DNA from: Daedaleopsis sinensis
Lineage: Eukaryota; Basidiomycota; Agaricomycetes; Polyporales; Polyporaceae
DNA: 64,000 bases
Assembly (NCBI GenBank): GCA_033807695.1
Contig: CM066307.1
Span: 3,782,001-3,846,000, forward strand
Direction of reading: 5' to 3'
Below the pieces are notes generated by a model. That model worked only from the letters and a program-made list of their open reading frames with translations, was not told the DNA's origin and did not search any database. Shown here piece by piece: positions 34,971-47,304 of the stretch; the first letter of the stretch is position 1; each line of letters opens with the position of its first letter. The translations under genes were made by a program, and so were the position numbers.

Positions 34971-36458
34971 GGTTAGGGCTGGTTATTGGTTACGCCTGCG
35001 GTCGATGCGGGGTAGGGAAATTGTGATAACGCGTGAGAGAGAATTCAATCGCCGGAGGTGCACCAGATGGTTAGAATGTTTAGACTTCTTCGTCTCGAGT
35101 GATAGCAATGTGACGATGGGGATGGGAAGAGAAACGCGACCACCGACGCGCCCGACTGGGTGGCCAAGCTGAGGTCACGGGACCGAGTCGAACAATGAAA
35201 TCAGAGGAGTTGGCGCCCTTGCTTTGTTTTTCCATCGATTTAAGTCCAGTTTGACAGTAGTTATGCTCTACCTATGCCGATATGTCGCTGAATACGGTGT
35301 CGACGAAGGAAAACTGACGGGAGAGTCTAACATTCATTGGGTCAGTGTGTGAGCGTATAGAGGAAGCAGATTACTGTAACGTTTATTGCGCATTTGTCCG
35401 CGAAAACCAATGGACATTACTTGCCCACGGAGAGACCCACAGTAATACCAGCAAGGTCTAGGATTTATTTATAGGCCATACTCTCATGTAGTCTGCCTCG
35501 GGCGTCCGCGGAACCACAGTCTGGTCACAGTCCGACTGTTTAACAAGATAAGCGTCAGCCAGTGTGAGAAGCCGGTGTCAAATGGAGATGACTCCGGGTC
35601 TCACGTTGACTCTTCGTACTGCGAGGAACTGCCCAGCATGTTAGGATTCCTTCAGACAGTTTACTACTATCAGTTGAGGATTAGTTCGGACTCGTCACCA
35701 GTGACTCACAGGCCCCGGATGCCTACTCCAACCTAGGCTCATTCAGTTCGTGGGCGAAAAAGTAGGTGATGGCTTGAGATAGTTCCGAGGTATGACCCCT
35801 GGGATTAACCTGAGGCTCGAGCTCGTTGAGATAGGGTGGGGTGGGACCAGCCTTGTACGTCGGGCGAAGTCGGGCGTCGGGACATCGGACGTCGGCCGAC
35901 GCAATGGTTCTCACGTTTTGATTGGTCTCTCGGCCATAAAGTAGAACAATCGACCTGACTTACGATGAGGTCGCAGTGCTTGCTCAGTCGTCGGTCCCAA
36001 GGTGAGAGTAGCAAAATTGATGGTTCATATAGTACAGATATGGCAAGGGACCATAGGTATATCCACATGAAGAATGAGGGAGAACGTGGGCGGAGGATGC
36101 GGGGAAGACGAGCATAAGGAGGGAGAGGAGAAAATATGCTACACGAAGTGAGAAGCGAGGAGCACTGCAACAGAGCAATCTGAAAGGAAGAGGGTAGGTA
36201 GCACAAAAGACAGGAGAGCAGGGAGCAGTGGAATGTAACTCAAGCATTGCGATGATAGCGATGTGTCTAGTAGACATAGCAGGGTACAGAGCAAATGACT
36301 CTACCTGAAAGCGTCTTTAGATACTCGCGTAAGTCCGTCAAGGAGTCGGAACGGTCAAGAGCCAGAGAAACGGGAGCAGGTATGTAACGGCAAGAATGAA
36401 GATGTCGCGGACGGGTTTCACTTTTGAGTTCGATCGCTGGCAGCATGTGGGCAGCCAG
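34971..36458. other. About 1.5 kb without a supported gene
   Basis: Open frames on the minus strand at 35800-36280 are Leu/Ser/Tyr-rich and do not connect by credible splicing. The region otherwise holds the promoter of the gene starting at 34970 and the 3' flank of the next. Confidence 0.35.
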
Positions 36459-37280
36459 TCACGACGATGGGTGCAGTGGGAGTAGACGAGAGTGGTAGAC
36501 ATGCTCGTGGGATTCCCGTAACGTGTGCAGTGAGCCGCGATCGACGCGCTGAACGCCGTACGAGACGATCGACTCGGACCTGAAGATGAAGCGACCGTCC
36601 GGGAAGGGAGAATCGTCCGAACCCGCGGCCTCGCAGGCGCGATTGACACTGTAACACCCACATTATCACCCCAAATCTATGACAAGAGAGGCGGACTCAC
36701 GCCGAAGCGAATCGGATCTTCCTCAGCAGAAAGCTAAGAGGAACCTTGGTGGGGCGATTTCTCGATGGATCCTCGTCGTGAGGACGCTTTCCCGCTCGCG
36801 CGATGCCTCGTAGACCTTGTGTACGAGTGCTCGTCCAGTCGTCATATCGCCCGTCCTCCCAGTCAGAGATGTACTGTAACACCATCTCGATCTCGGTCTC
36901 TCGATGGTCGTAGAGAGGAGAGCTTCGGAGCGGCATGTCATCACTTGCAGGCACTGTGAGATTATTGTCAATACGTCTTTTGAAGATTCAGGATATCAGG
37001 ATGCTCACTGTCGTCATGCTTCAGTAAAAATCCACATTGAAGAGGGCTATCCGTATCGCAAGGCACCGTCGTGTCGGATCGTGGGATTATGACTGCAGTT
37101 GGACCGTCTGAGGTGCGTCAGTGATCGCGGGCGGGGAAGTACAGAGGCGAATCACTCACTTGTTGACGTCAAATCCTGTGAGTCAGAAGGAAGCTCTCCG
37201 ATGAAGGACTCGAACACAGATGGGACATTGAAGGATATCGCTGGACGAGCCGTCAATGGAGCGCGGGTTGGGATTCCCAT
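36459..37280 (-). CDS. Hypothetical protein, four exons
   Basis: Four exons (37280-37160, 37092-37009, 36953-36701, 36648-36459) give 215 aa, all in frame. An N-terminal segment reads as a mixed loop region. It is followed by an acidic helix (ETEIEMVLQYISDWEDG), a basic patch (AGKRPHDEDPSRNRPTKV) and a Leu/Lys segment (LSFLLRKIRFASA). The C-terminus is Ser/His/Arg-rich. No known domain; the KR-acidic-basic pattern resembles that of the neighbours at 33226 and 25899. Confidence 0.6.
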
Positions 37281-38230
37281 GGCGGGCTGGTTGTGGGTAA
37301 AAGGGAGTTACTTATAGATGTGAGCAGCAAGAGTCAGTGTGGTATATAGTCCACTTGCTACCCGCTGCACTATATAAGGGGAGGATGAACGGGGTGATCA
37401 AGGTGGTAAAGACGAGAGACAGGACATGCCAAGAAAGGCTCGATGGCCACCCGATTACAATTCGTCGGCGATTCAAGCGGAGTTATGGGATATTCCCACC
37501 AATCAATCCTGACTAAGCATGTCTCTCAGCGCGTCGGTGAAAACGGTGGTCACATCTATCACTAGGATATTCGCTCTGGCACTATTACAAGTTGGATAGG
37601 ATACGAATGACGGGAAGTTTGAACATGCAACATACTTGGGTGTAATCATGTGAAATCCGACTGTGACTTGTCTGCTGTCACATTCTCTCGAGCGGTTGTT
37701 TATGCATGTTTGCCAAGAGCTTCTAAATCAAACACGACCAAACTACACCCTTGTTTTAGGGCCGGGATCGATTAACTTCAGTACTACTTCAGTTGTCATC
37801 TGATAGCTTAGATGTATCGCGCTTTGGGCCGAGGCTTCGCACTGGAGAGTTCTCGTGAGTGGTGCTGGGAGACAATGGCATCGCACCGCCAGAGAATAAT
37901 TATTCGACACCGGGGCCACTGAGGCCTGAGGTCTCCTGAGTCCGACAGTTTGAACGTGGGAGATAGAATTGCAACTACGAGAGCAACTCGGAGAGCGTAA
38001 GGTAAAGATACAGAACTAAGCTATCTACAGATACAGCAGGACAGCAGGATGAAGCACTACGAAGAGATCGACAGCGGAGGGTAATATGGATCATGAGACG
38101 AAGGAGGAGAGTCATACGGATCTTAAGCAGTCGTCGCAGTCATCCGTTTCATAGAGGACTCTCTCTAAGTCAGAGACAGTCCCCTTCTCATACTCTCATA
38201 GAGTCATAACCATAATCGGCAGTCGTCCCT
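37281..38230. other. Intergenic
   Basis: It contains TATATAAG at about 37370 (plus orientation) and TATATAG at about 37343, just upstream of the minus-strand gene that starts at 37280. No gene is supported in the rest. Confidence 0.4.
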
Positions 38231-39430
38231 TCACGCTCCTCCAGGTCTTTTCGTAGCTTCGAAACAGCGAGCTCGGGCGAGCCTCACAGCGGCCTTGCCA
38301 TAGTCCTCGAGGCGTCGGGGGAACGTCTGTCCCGCCCGCCACACAAAACGCCGGCGAGGCGTTCCCAGCGCAGGCGGTCGGCCCAGATTGTACGTCGACA
38401 GCCGCGGGAAGGAAACGAGGCCGTGCCTGAGATCCACTTGCAGATCGAGGAGAAAGTCGATAGTGTACTCGTCGACGAGGTCGAGCTCGGGAGACTCGAC
38501 CCCGAGCACGTAGATGCGGGAGAGGAAGACGTGGGTGAGGTAGCTGCGCCAGACGGAGGTGGATACCCGGCCCTTCTTCTTCCCTGCGAACGTGCGGGGA
38601 AGCGGGAGGATTTTGAGCGGACGAGAACGAGGTGGATGGACATGGAACAAGGTCGGTTCCTCGCCATCGCCCGGCATGCGATCCGGTGCTGGAAACAGGG
38701 TGTACGAGTCGCCGTTGCCTCCCAGCAGGTCATTGCTGACCTGCGATAGCGGTGAGGGCCCGGGAGCTTCCCAAGCACGTCGCTTCAAGTGCATGAGATG
38801 CTTCTTCTGGGTCTCTGACCCTTCTGGTTCGTGAGCGACAGCGCTTTGACAGCTAGCAGTGAGCAGCTTAGACGAAGGCTCGGCTTCGTCGTCCGGGTTG
38901 ATGAATGGATTGATGTCGTCTTCTGGGAAACCTTGCGGGAGATGAGCACCGGTGACCGATAGGTAGTAAGGGGAACTATACTACTCACGTTGGCTGGGAA
39001 TTGCCCCGTGGAGTCGGTCATTAGTCCTCGAATCCCGTTCGGCTAGGAAGTATATGGGAACGGCGTACGGTACGTTAGAGAATGATCTATATAATTGTGA
39101 TTGCACTGACTAATTTCACGCGGGCTACCGCGCTTCCTCCGCTGTCCCTGCGCGTAGATGAAGCGGTGTCTCGTCGGCGGGAGGCCGTTCTCGTCGCTCA
39201 TCTCAGAGCGGTTGGATATCTTTTCATAAACGCCTGGAGTATAGGGCGTGAGTGTCAAGTTTCGATACGGCGATACTAGACGGCAACGCAAACTCACCTC
39301 GCGCGGTGGCACCTTCTCGGAGGGCCTCTCCTGCGCAAGAAGTTGAGATCGGGGTGTCATATCGGTGTGCATGCTGTCCCATAGCAGCATAAGAACAAGA
39401 AGAAAAGGGCATGCGGCCTATGGTGGTCAT
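38231..39430 (-). CDS. Hypothetical protein; 5' end uncertain
   Basis: Exons 39430-39298, 39233-39111, 39042-38989 and 38922-38231 join to 333 aa. The last exon is the most convincing: an acidic start (INPDDEAEPSS), a KKHLMHLKRRAW helix, then a folded region (VWRSYLTHVFLSRIYVLG, EYTIDFLLDLQVDLRHGL) with many aromatic and hydrophobic residues and a basic end (RARCFEATKR). The function is unknown. The start is provisional: an upstream exon ending at the GTAAGT near 39526 is possible, because GACGCAG just before the ATG at 39430 could be an acceptor. Confidence 0.55.
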
Positions 39431-40229
39431 CCTGCGTCGTGGCAAGGAAATCGCCAGACGTTGGTTAGCATATGTTTTCGATTGCTTCTCATCGACAATA
39501 TCTGCATCATATGCAACTTACCTGATGCTTCTGAGCTACAGGATGAACTCGTCGTGTCATGCAGCCCCCGAAGGGTGCGGTGGGTATAAAGGAAAGGATT
39601 CAGGAGAGAGATCAAATTGACGCGTAGAAAACATGCGGTGTGGTGGCGAGTATCACGTGAGTCCTTGTGCCGGCGCCTATACTGGGTGGCCGCGCTGGCA
39701 CAGGCTGGCACCTGCTGGCACTGTGCATGCACATTGCAAAGCCTCCTCCAGACGAGTCACCTCGCCCGACGCCGCCGGAGTTTGGCATGGTGGAACTTGG
39801 ACTAGTCATTGCTGCCCAATTCTCGGACAGAGTGGTAGATCTTGCCTGTAAGTTCGTTTATTTAATGCAGTTTTGACGGTCCTGAAAGTGACCACCCGAT
39901 GGTCGCGGTCGCGAATCAGGAGAAATTGCCACACTCCGAACTTCCTGCAATACTCTATCCACCGCCTGGTCTTTTTGAAATGGTGGGACGCATCTCTACA
40001 TACACGATACTAGTGTCTCAGGTGCTCTTTAACGTAGAACGTAGCTTTATCGACAAGCCATCATCGTGATACTACTGCCAGTTACTCTGCCCGGGCCCCG
40101 GCGCTCTCTGACGCTACCCTTGCGCACACTGAAGACCAGTCATCATATTTAGATCGTATCGCAGTAAGCAGGCTTTTTAAGACTAGGTCCAGATTCACTC
40201 ACGATTCGGACGCTGCGCTATAGCCAACC
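39431..40229. other. Intergenic
   Basis: Divergent spacer between a minus-strand gene and a plus-strand F-box pseudogene. No gene seen except a possible short 5' exon near 39527-39570. Confidence 0.35.
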
Positions 40230-41404
40230 CCGATATGTATACCACCAGAGATCACGGACGTGATCATCGGGCACGCAGACGACACTCGGACCTTATCCAA
40301 CTGCAGCCTGGTCTGCCACGCATGGCTTCCAACAAGTAGATTCTACCTGTTCCGCGAGGTTCGACTTTCCTCTTCAGCAGCCTACGACCTTTTTGTCGCA
40401 CAGGTCCTACGCAAAGGGCATATGCGACCTTACTTGAGCGATATCGGGGCAACATCACCATCTCCAAGATCCAGACCGCTCAGCACAGCATGCTGCCTCT
40501 TTTACTTCCTGCTCGATTTGAGCCGTTCCTTTTCTTAGGCTTTCCACGACTGCAGACCCTAGGTTCGTCCGGTGCGAGCTGCCGTCGCCTCTATTCCTGC
40601 AACGCATCAACTCCTCGCTGCCACATCTCACTCGTCTAACATTGTCGTATCTTACCTTCGCGATACCTTCAGGATACACTCGATTGTGGCCTGATGACGC
40701 GAGACGACACGCGCTGGAGTTATTGAAGCTCCGTTATCACCGCGACAAGAACGAATGGCTGGACTCATTGCTTCCTTAGCTCTCCTCTCGGATCGAGGTC
40801 TCTTCCCTCCGTGCCCTGGACTTCTGTGCGACTGCACGCCTACCCAGCCCTCGCGAAGAGATCGTCATCTCACAGTCTCATCTCGACTTTCTGCGCCAAG
40901 TCGCGCCCCACGTTGCAACGCTGGATGTCAATCATGCTGCAGCACCATGCTCGTCACTTTCTTCATCAATCAAAGGATATCAATGGAGGACTCAACCTAT
41001 ATCGCCCAGATCACTTCCCTCTCGAAGCCTTCACGAGAATCGTCACCCTTACTGTGCACATACGGGATACGATCATCAACCCGACATGGGCTCCCTTGTG
41101 CCAGTTCCTCCGCGGAGCCCCGAGCACTCTCCACACGCTCCGTATCCATGGGCTATCCATACATTCCCTTTCGACGTGAAGACAGGCTTTTGCGCGGACT
41201 CTGTGTTACGGCCAAAGGGCTCGATGGAATGGACGAGATCTTCGAAACGCACGATGACCTCCGGAGGGGGCGTACCCTCAAGAAACACCGTCAGAGCTAG
41301 AAGAGCTCCTCGCTGACCATCAGCGGCAGCTTCCGATACTACATCGGCGGGATGTCGTGAAATTGAGCTTCACAGAGTGCGCCACGGTAGTCGTCATCTC
41401 ATAG
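40230..41404 (+). pseudogene. Degraded F-box gene
   Basis: An F-box start is plain: PPEITDVIIGHADD, a C-S-L-V-C-H-A-W core and a YLF-R-E-V tail, as in intact Agaricomycete F-box proteins. Further downstream family-like leucine-rich pieces occur (LPHLTRLTLSYLTF, FLRQVAPHVATLDVN, FTRIVTLTVHIRD, DVVKLSFTECATV) in order but in different frames. The changes near 40560 (after LQTL) and around 40780 have no splice signals at the right places, and the first also meets an early stop. No ATG is in frame before the F-box. I read it as a pseudogene with at least two frameshifts; an unusual multi-intron gene is less likely. Confidence 0.6.
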
Positions 41405-41588
41405 ACTCCAGGTGTTCTGACTCAGTTGTATAGGTCGGGCACACGGAACAAATATACAAGCGAAGCTGTACAACCGTTACAGAGATCAGGATGCTCATAG
41501 AAGGCTGGTCCGTCCAGCACGCTCGCGGAGCACCTCCGCAGGCACTGCATCATCGTATACATCACTGTTGTCGACTTGGAATCGTCGA

Positions 41589-42590
41589 TCACATAGTCGA
41601 CATCCATAATCCGAAGACCTTGTTGACGGCGGGCCTAGCGAGCATCGTGTTGTGCCACCTACGGATCGAGTCCTGTCAATGTCAGCCTGGCAGGGGATCG
41701 ATACACGCCTGATCCGAAGGTGACAGCTCACTTGTACACCGCGGGGAAGTTCTTCTCAAAGTCAAATCCGTTGAAATCCTTCACAAGACGAGCCGTAGCG
41801 AGATGGTTCCACCTACACATGCATGCGTCATGCCGCAATATCAGCAACGAACGTGCAGTATCACCCAGGGTAGCATGGACGCACGTCAAGAAGCTCAGGT
41901 CTGCTGCGCTGCATTTGTCACCAACGAGCCATTGGCGGGTGGACAGCGTACTTTCGAGGACGCCTAGGACGCGGATGATCTCTTTTTGGTAACGCTCGAT
42001 GGCTGAGGGGATCTTCTCGGGTGCAAAGAGGGCGAAGTACGCGGCTTGTCCGAAGTAGGGGCTGGAAAACGGGGGGCACGGGGAGATTGAAGAATCGACT
42101 GGTGAGCTCTAGTGACAACTAGAGGGAATTTCGGAATGCGTACCCTTGGCCCGACGCTTGGAAAAAGAGCCACTGCAGCTGCTTTATCTTGTCATCGGAG
42201 TTCACGGGCGAGATTTTGTGCTCCGTATCGTACTTGTCGACGAGGTACGTGATGATTGCGTTGGACTCCCTGAAACCCGAGCGCAAAATTGATACATCCT
42301 TCGTTAGCGTGCAGACTACCAAGCTCAAGGGCGTACCAGACGACGAAGTCGTTGTTCTTATGGTCAACAATAGTCGGGATGCGGCCGTTCGGGTTAAACA
42401 TGGTGTGCTCTTCGCTCTTCTGCTCATTCTTGCTGAAGTCGAGGTTGATTGCCTTGTACTCTAGGCCAAGCTCCTCGAGGACGATGATGACTTTCCTACA
42501 CTGGAGTCACACACTAGAGTGGGCGTACCATCCATTAGGAGGGGCACCCTTGGCGGTGTACTAAAGAGTCAAGTGTTGAGTCGGAGCCAT
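41589..42590 (-). CDS. Glutathione S-transferase (Ure2p-like) with in-frame stop
   Basis: Six exons (42590-42529, 42495-42337, 42269-42144, 42061-41885, 41812-41732, 41658-41589) encode about 224 codons, the usual length for fungal Ure2p-like GSTs, which conjugate glutathione to electrophiles. The thioredoxin-like N-domain shows PNGWKV, NPNGRIPTIVDH and ESNAIITYLVDKY; the helical C-domain shows VGDKCSAADLSF, FEKNFPAVYKW and MLARPAV. All five junctions preserve frame. The one defect is TAG (42563-42561) as codon 10: the expected beta-strand start LTL-YTAKGAP is split exactly there. It may be a nonsense mutation, or the TAG may be the end of an intron whose first exon I did not find. Confidence 0.85.
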
Positions 42591-43301
42591 TCTTGTGTTG
42601 GGTGAGAGGAGGGGTTCGAGTACGATGCTAAAGGAGTGCTGAAAACGTTCCGACCTCTGAGGTGCTTCCCTTTAAACGTGACCCCTGGTACGAGGCAAAG
42701 GTCCAACCCGACTGCAGCCTGACGCAGTGGTGTGACATGGTACCTTAGAATTAACCATTAGCGCACAACTGTTCACTTCTTATGTCAGCTAACGACCATC
42801 ATTGGGAATTGGCCGTAGGCTCTTACAAAGATATAGGCTCCTTGTCCGAAGATATTTGTGAGATGTACACTACAGATCGCAAAGTTTACTAGAACTTGAC
42901 GAGCTTCATCGATTTGGGGACCTCCAAGAACGTTGTAAAGTTCGTACACATTCACGTTTGCCCATACAACCGCCCTCGTCGCACGTCAGAGCGGTTTGGC
43001 GACTCGGTCACGTTATTGTTCGGAGATGCAGCGGCTCATATGACTGTCGTGTGGTCGGGCAGAACCCCGGGTGGTCAAATTGTGCAAGAGGTCGCCAATC
43101 ATTCTATTCGTTAATGCTGCTTGTGTGACTCAGAATGTAGTTCTAGATCATGAGTCATGTCCTGCCCACAGGCATCCCACTGAGTCTAGAATATATCCAG
43201 TCCGCTTGACAGATATCCGTGCACAACAGCTTGAACATTAAGACTCAAAGATGGAGAAGAGATACGAGCCCAGAGAACATAACCTGGTAGTCTAGGATCG
43301 A
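42591..43301. other. Intergenic
   Basis: Upstream region of the GST and 3' flank of the F-box gene at 43302. I searched it for an alternative first GST exon and found none with a convincing donor. Confidence 0.4.
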
Positions 43302-44979
43302 TCACTGTACCTGCTTCCAATATTCCTCGCCCAGACATCCTTCGTCCGTACGTACCACCGAGTTACCCGCATCATTCAGATGCACCGACGTGTTTGGCAC
43401 GCCATGGTCCCCATATACGACCTGAGCGATGTACGGCGTCCAGTGGCGCAGCAAATCGAAGGCGACCTCATCGAACAGCTGGCTGACAACGTCTGCATCT
43501 CGCGGGTCTAGAAGCGTCCCCCACGCGTCCTCTTCGAGCACCCATCCCACAGTGAGCGGCACGGTCCTCTCCAGCACCGTCGACCGGTCGCGCTTCTGCT
43601 GCCACTGGATCGGATGCGGGAGCATGTCCGGCTGCACGAGGAGTTACATCAGAGACGCTTTGGCAGCGTACCAAAAAGCGGAACATGGCGGAGAGAGCAT
43701 CAGACGCAGAACATAGACGCACCTCGAACATGTGGACCTGGATGTACGCCAGCCGCGGGAAGCGCGCGAGGACGTCTTGCGCAGACCACACCGCCCTTGG
43801 CGAATGAAAGTCCGGCAGCCGCTGTAACACACCCAGGCGCAGACTCACGAGTCCTGCGCCGAATAGCGTGGCGACTGTCTCGAGCGTGTCCATATCGTGG
43901 AACAGGACGTGGAGGTGCGTGAGAGCCATCGCCGAAGAGGGTCCGAGGCGCAGCGGGAGATTCCCGAGGTCGTACGACGGAGCAAGTGCCAGCTTCGAGT
44001 CGCAGGAGATAGCATCTATATCTAACTCATAGTGACTAAGGAATTATAGTTGGAACTAGGGCTAGGACTTACTGGCATTGGAATTGGACCCGAGATCACT
44101 GCGAGCGATCTGGGAAGCGTTGGAGTCGTCGCTTGTTGGGCAGTTTCCGATGATTCGAAGCGTTTCTGGGGTGGTGGAGAGCACGCGCAAGCGCGGGAGT
44201 TGTACGGAGAGAAGGTGCGCACGGACGTCAGCGTTGTCCGCGACGTGGAGGGAGAGACTGCGGATGTTCGGGAGCGCTTTCATGAGAAGCACCAGCGCGG
44301 TAAAGAGGATGATGTCGTCCCGTTGCAACTCGCACCTCACGGTCAGATGCCGAAGCGCGAAGGCCAGCGACGGAGATTGGCCGATACGGGCTTGGAGGAC
44401 GCGTACCGACTGGTAATCATCGACTTCCGCGACGCTGTGTGTCCTAACGAAGGATGCATGCAGTTGGATGGCATCTTGGGCAGCATTTCGCATTCCCTTG
44501 CATACTCTAGCGAGCGCGTGGATGTCGTATCCGTCTTGAAGGTGGGTGAATACGAAGGCCCAGAGCTCGAACGGCAGTCGCAAGTCAGCGAGCGCAGGGG
44601 CTTTGGGGGACTGATACGTAGACTCCGCAGCTGAAATCGCACATTCATTCGCACCGCCAACTTGCAAGAACGATCGCTGACTCATGCTAACCTGGAGGAG
44701 TTGACTTGAACCAAGCAGGCATACGCTCGTCAGGGTCCACGAGCACTGTACGGGCGACGATAGGCGTGACAGAGAGCATCTCCCACTGTACTAAGAACGG
44801 GGCAGGTCAGTGCGGGACGCCACGGCAACACGGATGAATTTCATACCTTTCCCGTCGGAGTGCTGACGCGATGTCCTCGTCGCGCTTATCTTCTTCGACA
44901 CCCTCCTACTGCTTCCATGTCCGCGGGGCCGGTGCTTCGGAGACGTCAGCCCAAGTACGCTCCTCAGAAACTGCGACAT
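43302..44979 (-). CDS. F-box protein (tandem copy A)
   Basis: Five exons (44979-44847, 44790-44692, 44630-44073, 44021-43723, 43631-43302) give 472 aa. After a basic N-terminus (SSRRVSKKISATR) and a linker comes the F-box-like segment LRLPFELWAFVFTHLQDG with a V-C-K-G-M core, followed by leucine-rich segments (LRHLTVRCEL, IRSLSLHVADN) and a conserved C-terminal part (VPLTVGWVLEED, RHWTPYIAQVVYGDHGVPN). The C-terminal part and the basic-linker-F-box order are shared with the neighbouring gene at 45610-47304, so the two are tandem paralogues. Expected role: substrate receptor of an SCF ubiquitin ligase. Confidence 0.75.
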
Positions 44980-45609
44980 TCTTCCGATACAGCCGGGTAC
45001 AAGGCAAAACGGGAACGAGAACGAGAGAGAAGCGGAGATAATAACGATAGTGCGAAGATAAGCGTGAAACGTCGAGCCCGTCGTGCGTGGTGGGTGGAAG
45101 GAGAACGAAGCCCGCTTCGAGTGCGTTGCCAGCGACCATGGCCGCGGTCGTCGTGTATGTATAGCCCTCGCGAGTGGCAACTGACAGGGCCTGGGTTGAT
45201 CTTGAACGATGGGAGCTGCCACCGGAGCCGCTGCATCCTGTGGCCATCTGTCAATCGACATAGCGGTGCAGACAGGAGCCTGTGATACTGCCCCGCGTGC
45301 GAAATGGGAGAACACGGTCTAAGCTCTATGATGCGTTTGTTTGATGTGAGAATCGACGTCGACACGGATGAGCCTATGTTCAGAACCGGACCATGTTGTG
45401 CATGCTTTTGGCGTGTTCGCGCGGAGCACTCTAGCAGTTAAGCTTCGGGGCTGTGGTGCCGCATGTTTCGCGTCATACGTACAACTCTAAGTGCTATGAA
45501 ACAGCGCCGCACTACGTTCCTGTCAGTCCTGCAGAAGCATAAGCGGAACTTCCTATCAATCCCGATGTATAGTAAACCTAAGTATAGACGCACCTACTGC
45601 CATCCCCCA
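44980..45609. other. Spacer between tandem F-box genes
   Basis: About 630 nt holding the promoter of copy A and the 3' flank of copy B. A minus-strand open frame up to about 45315 continues the first exon of copy A upstream of its ATG and may be untranslated leader. Confidence 0.35.
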
Positions 45610-47304
45610 CTACACCCGTTTCCAATCGTCGGCGTCCGAAGATGGGTGTGCGGTACGCACCAGCCTGTTCCCTTCCATACTGAGATAGAGCGACGTATGC
45701 GGTACCCCACCCGTCCCGTACACGATGCGAGATACGTATGGCGTCCAATTGCTGAGCACGATCAGAGCCATCTTCTCGAAACGGTCGGCGTGCAATTCGA
45801 ATATAGAGGGCGCGGCGACGACCCACGCGATCGTCACGTCAAGGACTCGGCGAAAGCATTCGAGGAAGGGACAGCGGTTCCGCCGCCAGTCAAGCGGACC
45901 GATGTCGAGGTCGAGCTACAGGAATCGCGAGGTCAACCAACGCGCGCGCGTCAACGGTCACAGGCGTGAGAGCGGTAGGTAGTAGTGAGCGAGGGTCTGT
46001 GCGTGGGATTGATATCGGGACCGGCGACTAACGCACCTGTGGCATAGACACCTGGAAATAGCGCAAGTTCTCAAAGTCAGTGAGAAGATCGCTGGGCGAC
46101 TGTTGTATGCCCGGAGGGTCCTCCCAGTCTGCAACATCGACGTGCAGGCTGACGAGCTGGGGTCCCAACGTCGCAGAGACTGTTTTGAACATCTCCGGGG
46201 TTTGCACTGCGATGCGGAGGTGCGTGAGAGCATGGGTCCACGTGAAGTAATCCAGGATATTCGCATTGCAGGAGAGCGTTCGCAAGGATGGGAAGGGAGG
46301 ACCCGGCCAATATGAGTCCGAGTCCGAGTCCGAATCCGAGTCGGTGCCAGGGTCTGTGCTGCCGCTATCAATTAAATCAAGATCTTGAATGTTCTTGGCA
46401 TGTGCGCGAAGGAAGTCCAACAGCTCGATAGTACACGGCAGCGAAGTAGAGAAGGTCTGGAGGTTGCAAAATCGCACTTGGGCAAGTAGACCCCCCTCGA
46501 CGTATGTCACAGCCAGGTCCGGATCGTCGATGAGCAGCGAGAGCGACTGTACATAGCACATGCTGCCGAGTACGGTCGAGAGATGAGATCGCATCGCATC
46601 GGCCTTCTCGCTAGCCATCTTGGTGCACTTGACGGAAAGGTTGCGGACCAGGGCAGAGATTGCTGGCGTGTCGACTATCGTATTTCCGAAACGCATGATG
46701 TCTTCGCTCGAGTCCAATACGACCGTATTGTAGGTGAGAGCGCGCTTGGCGAGCCCATGCAAGGCCTGGCAGACGCAGCCGATTGAGTGCAGATCTTGTT
46801 TGTCGTAGACATGGTGGATGATCTCAACCCAGAGGTCGAGTGGGAAAGCTTGGGAAATCGTGGATGGTACGTCGATAGGAGGTGGCGCGGCTGAAGTGGT
46901 AATCAACTACTATGACAAAGGATTCGATGATGCAGCAAATTACCTCTCGTAGTAGTGAGATCATAGAGCGCGTCCAAGTCTAGATCGTCTGAGGGGTCCA
47001 TATCGCCAGGACTGTCTGAGCGGTTTTCGTCGATGTCAGAGGAAGAATCCATTTCTTCATGGTCCGAAAAGGCGGAATCTTACAGACAAGTACCGTAAGC
47101 ACCAATTCTTGGATATTCTAGCATCTACAGCGCCGGGGGTGCAAGCTACGCACCTTCAGGCAGTTGGTCCAGACTAGCTCGTCCATGGGCAGATTGCGCC
47201 GGAACTCCTTCGTGTCCCCACTCTCGGACGAGTATACGCTTTTCCCGCGGCCGAATTGATAGTGAGAAACGTGTGCGAAAGAAGCGCCTGATGGTCTTCG
47301 ACAT
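45610..47304 (-). CDS. F-box protein (tandem copy B)
   Basis: Four exons (47304-47154, 47078-46944, 46890-46037, 45915-45610) give 481 aa. The layout follows copy A: basic N-terminus (KTIRRFFRTRFS), an acidic linker (MDSSSDIDENRSD), the F-box segment FPLDLWVEIIHHVYDKQD with an I-G-C-V-C-Q core, leucine-rich stretches (VRNLSVKC, VQSLSLLIDD), a short D-S-D-S repeat (46308-46343), and the shared C-terminal part (TIAWVVAAP, NWTPYVSRIVYGTGGVPH). The last intron (46036-45916, 121 nt) is longer than usual; its acceptor was chosen because it restores alignment with copy A. Function: probable SCF substrate receptor. Confidence 0.73.
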
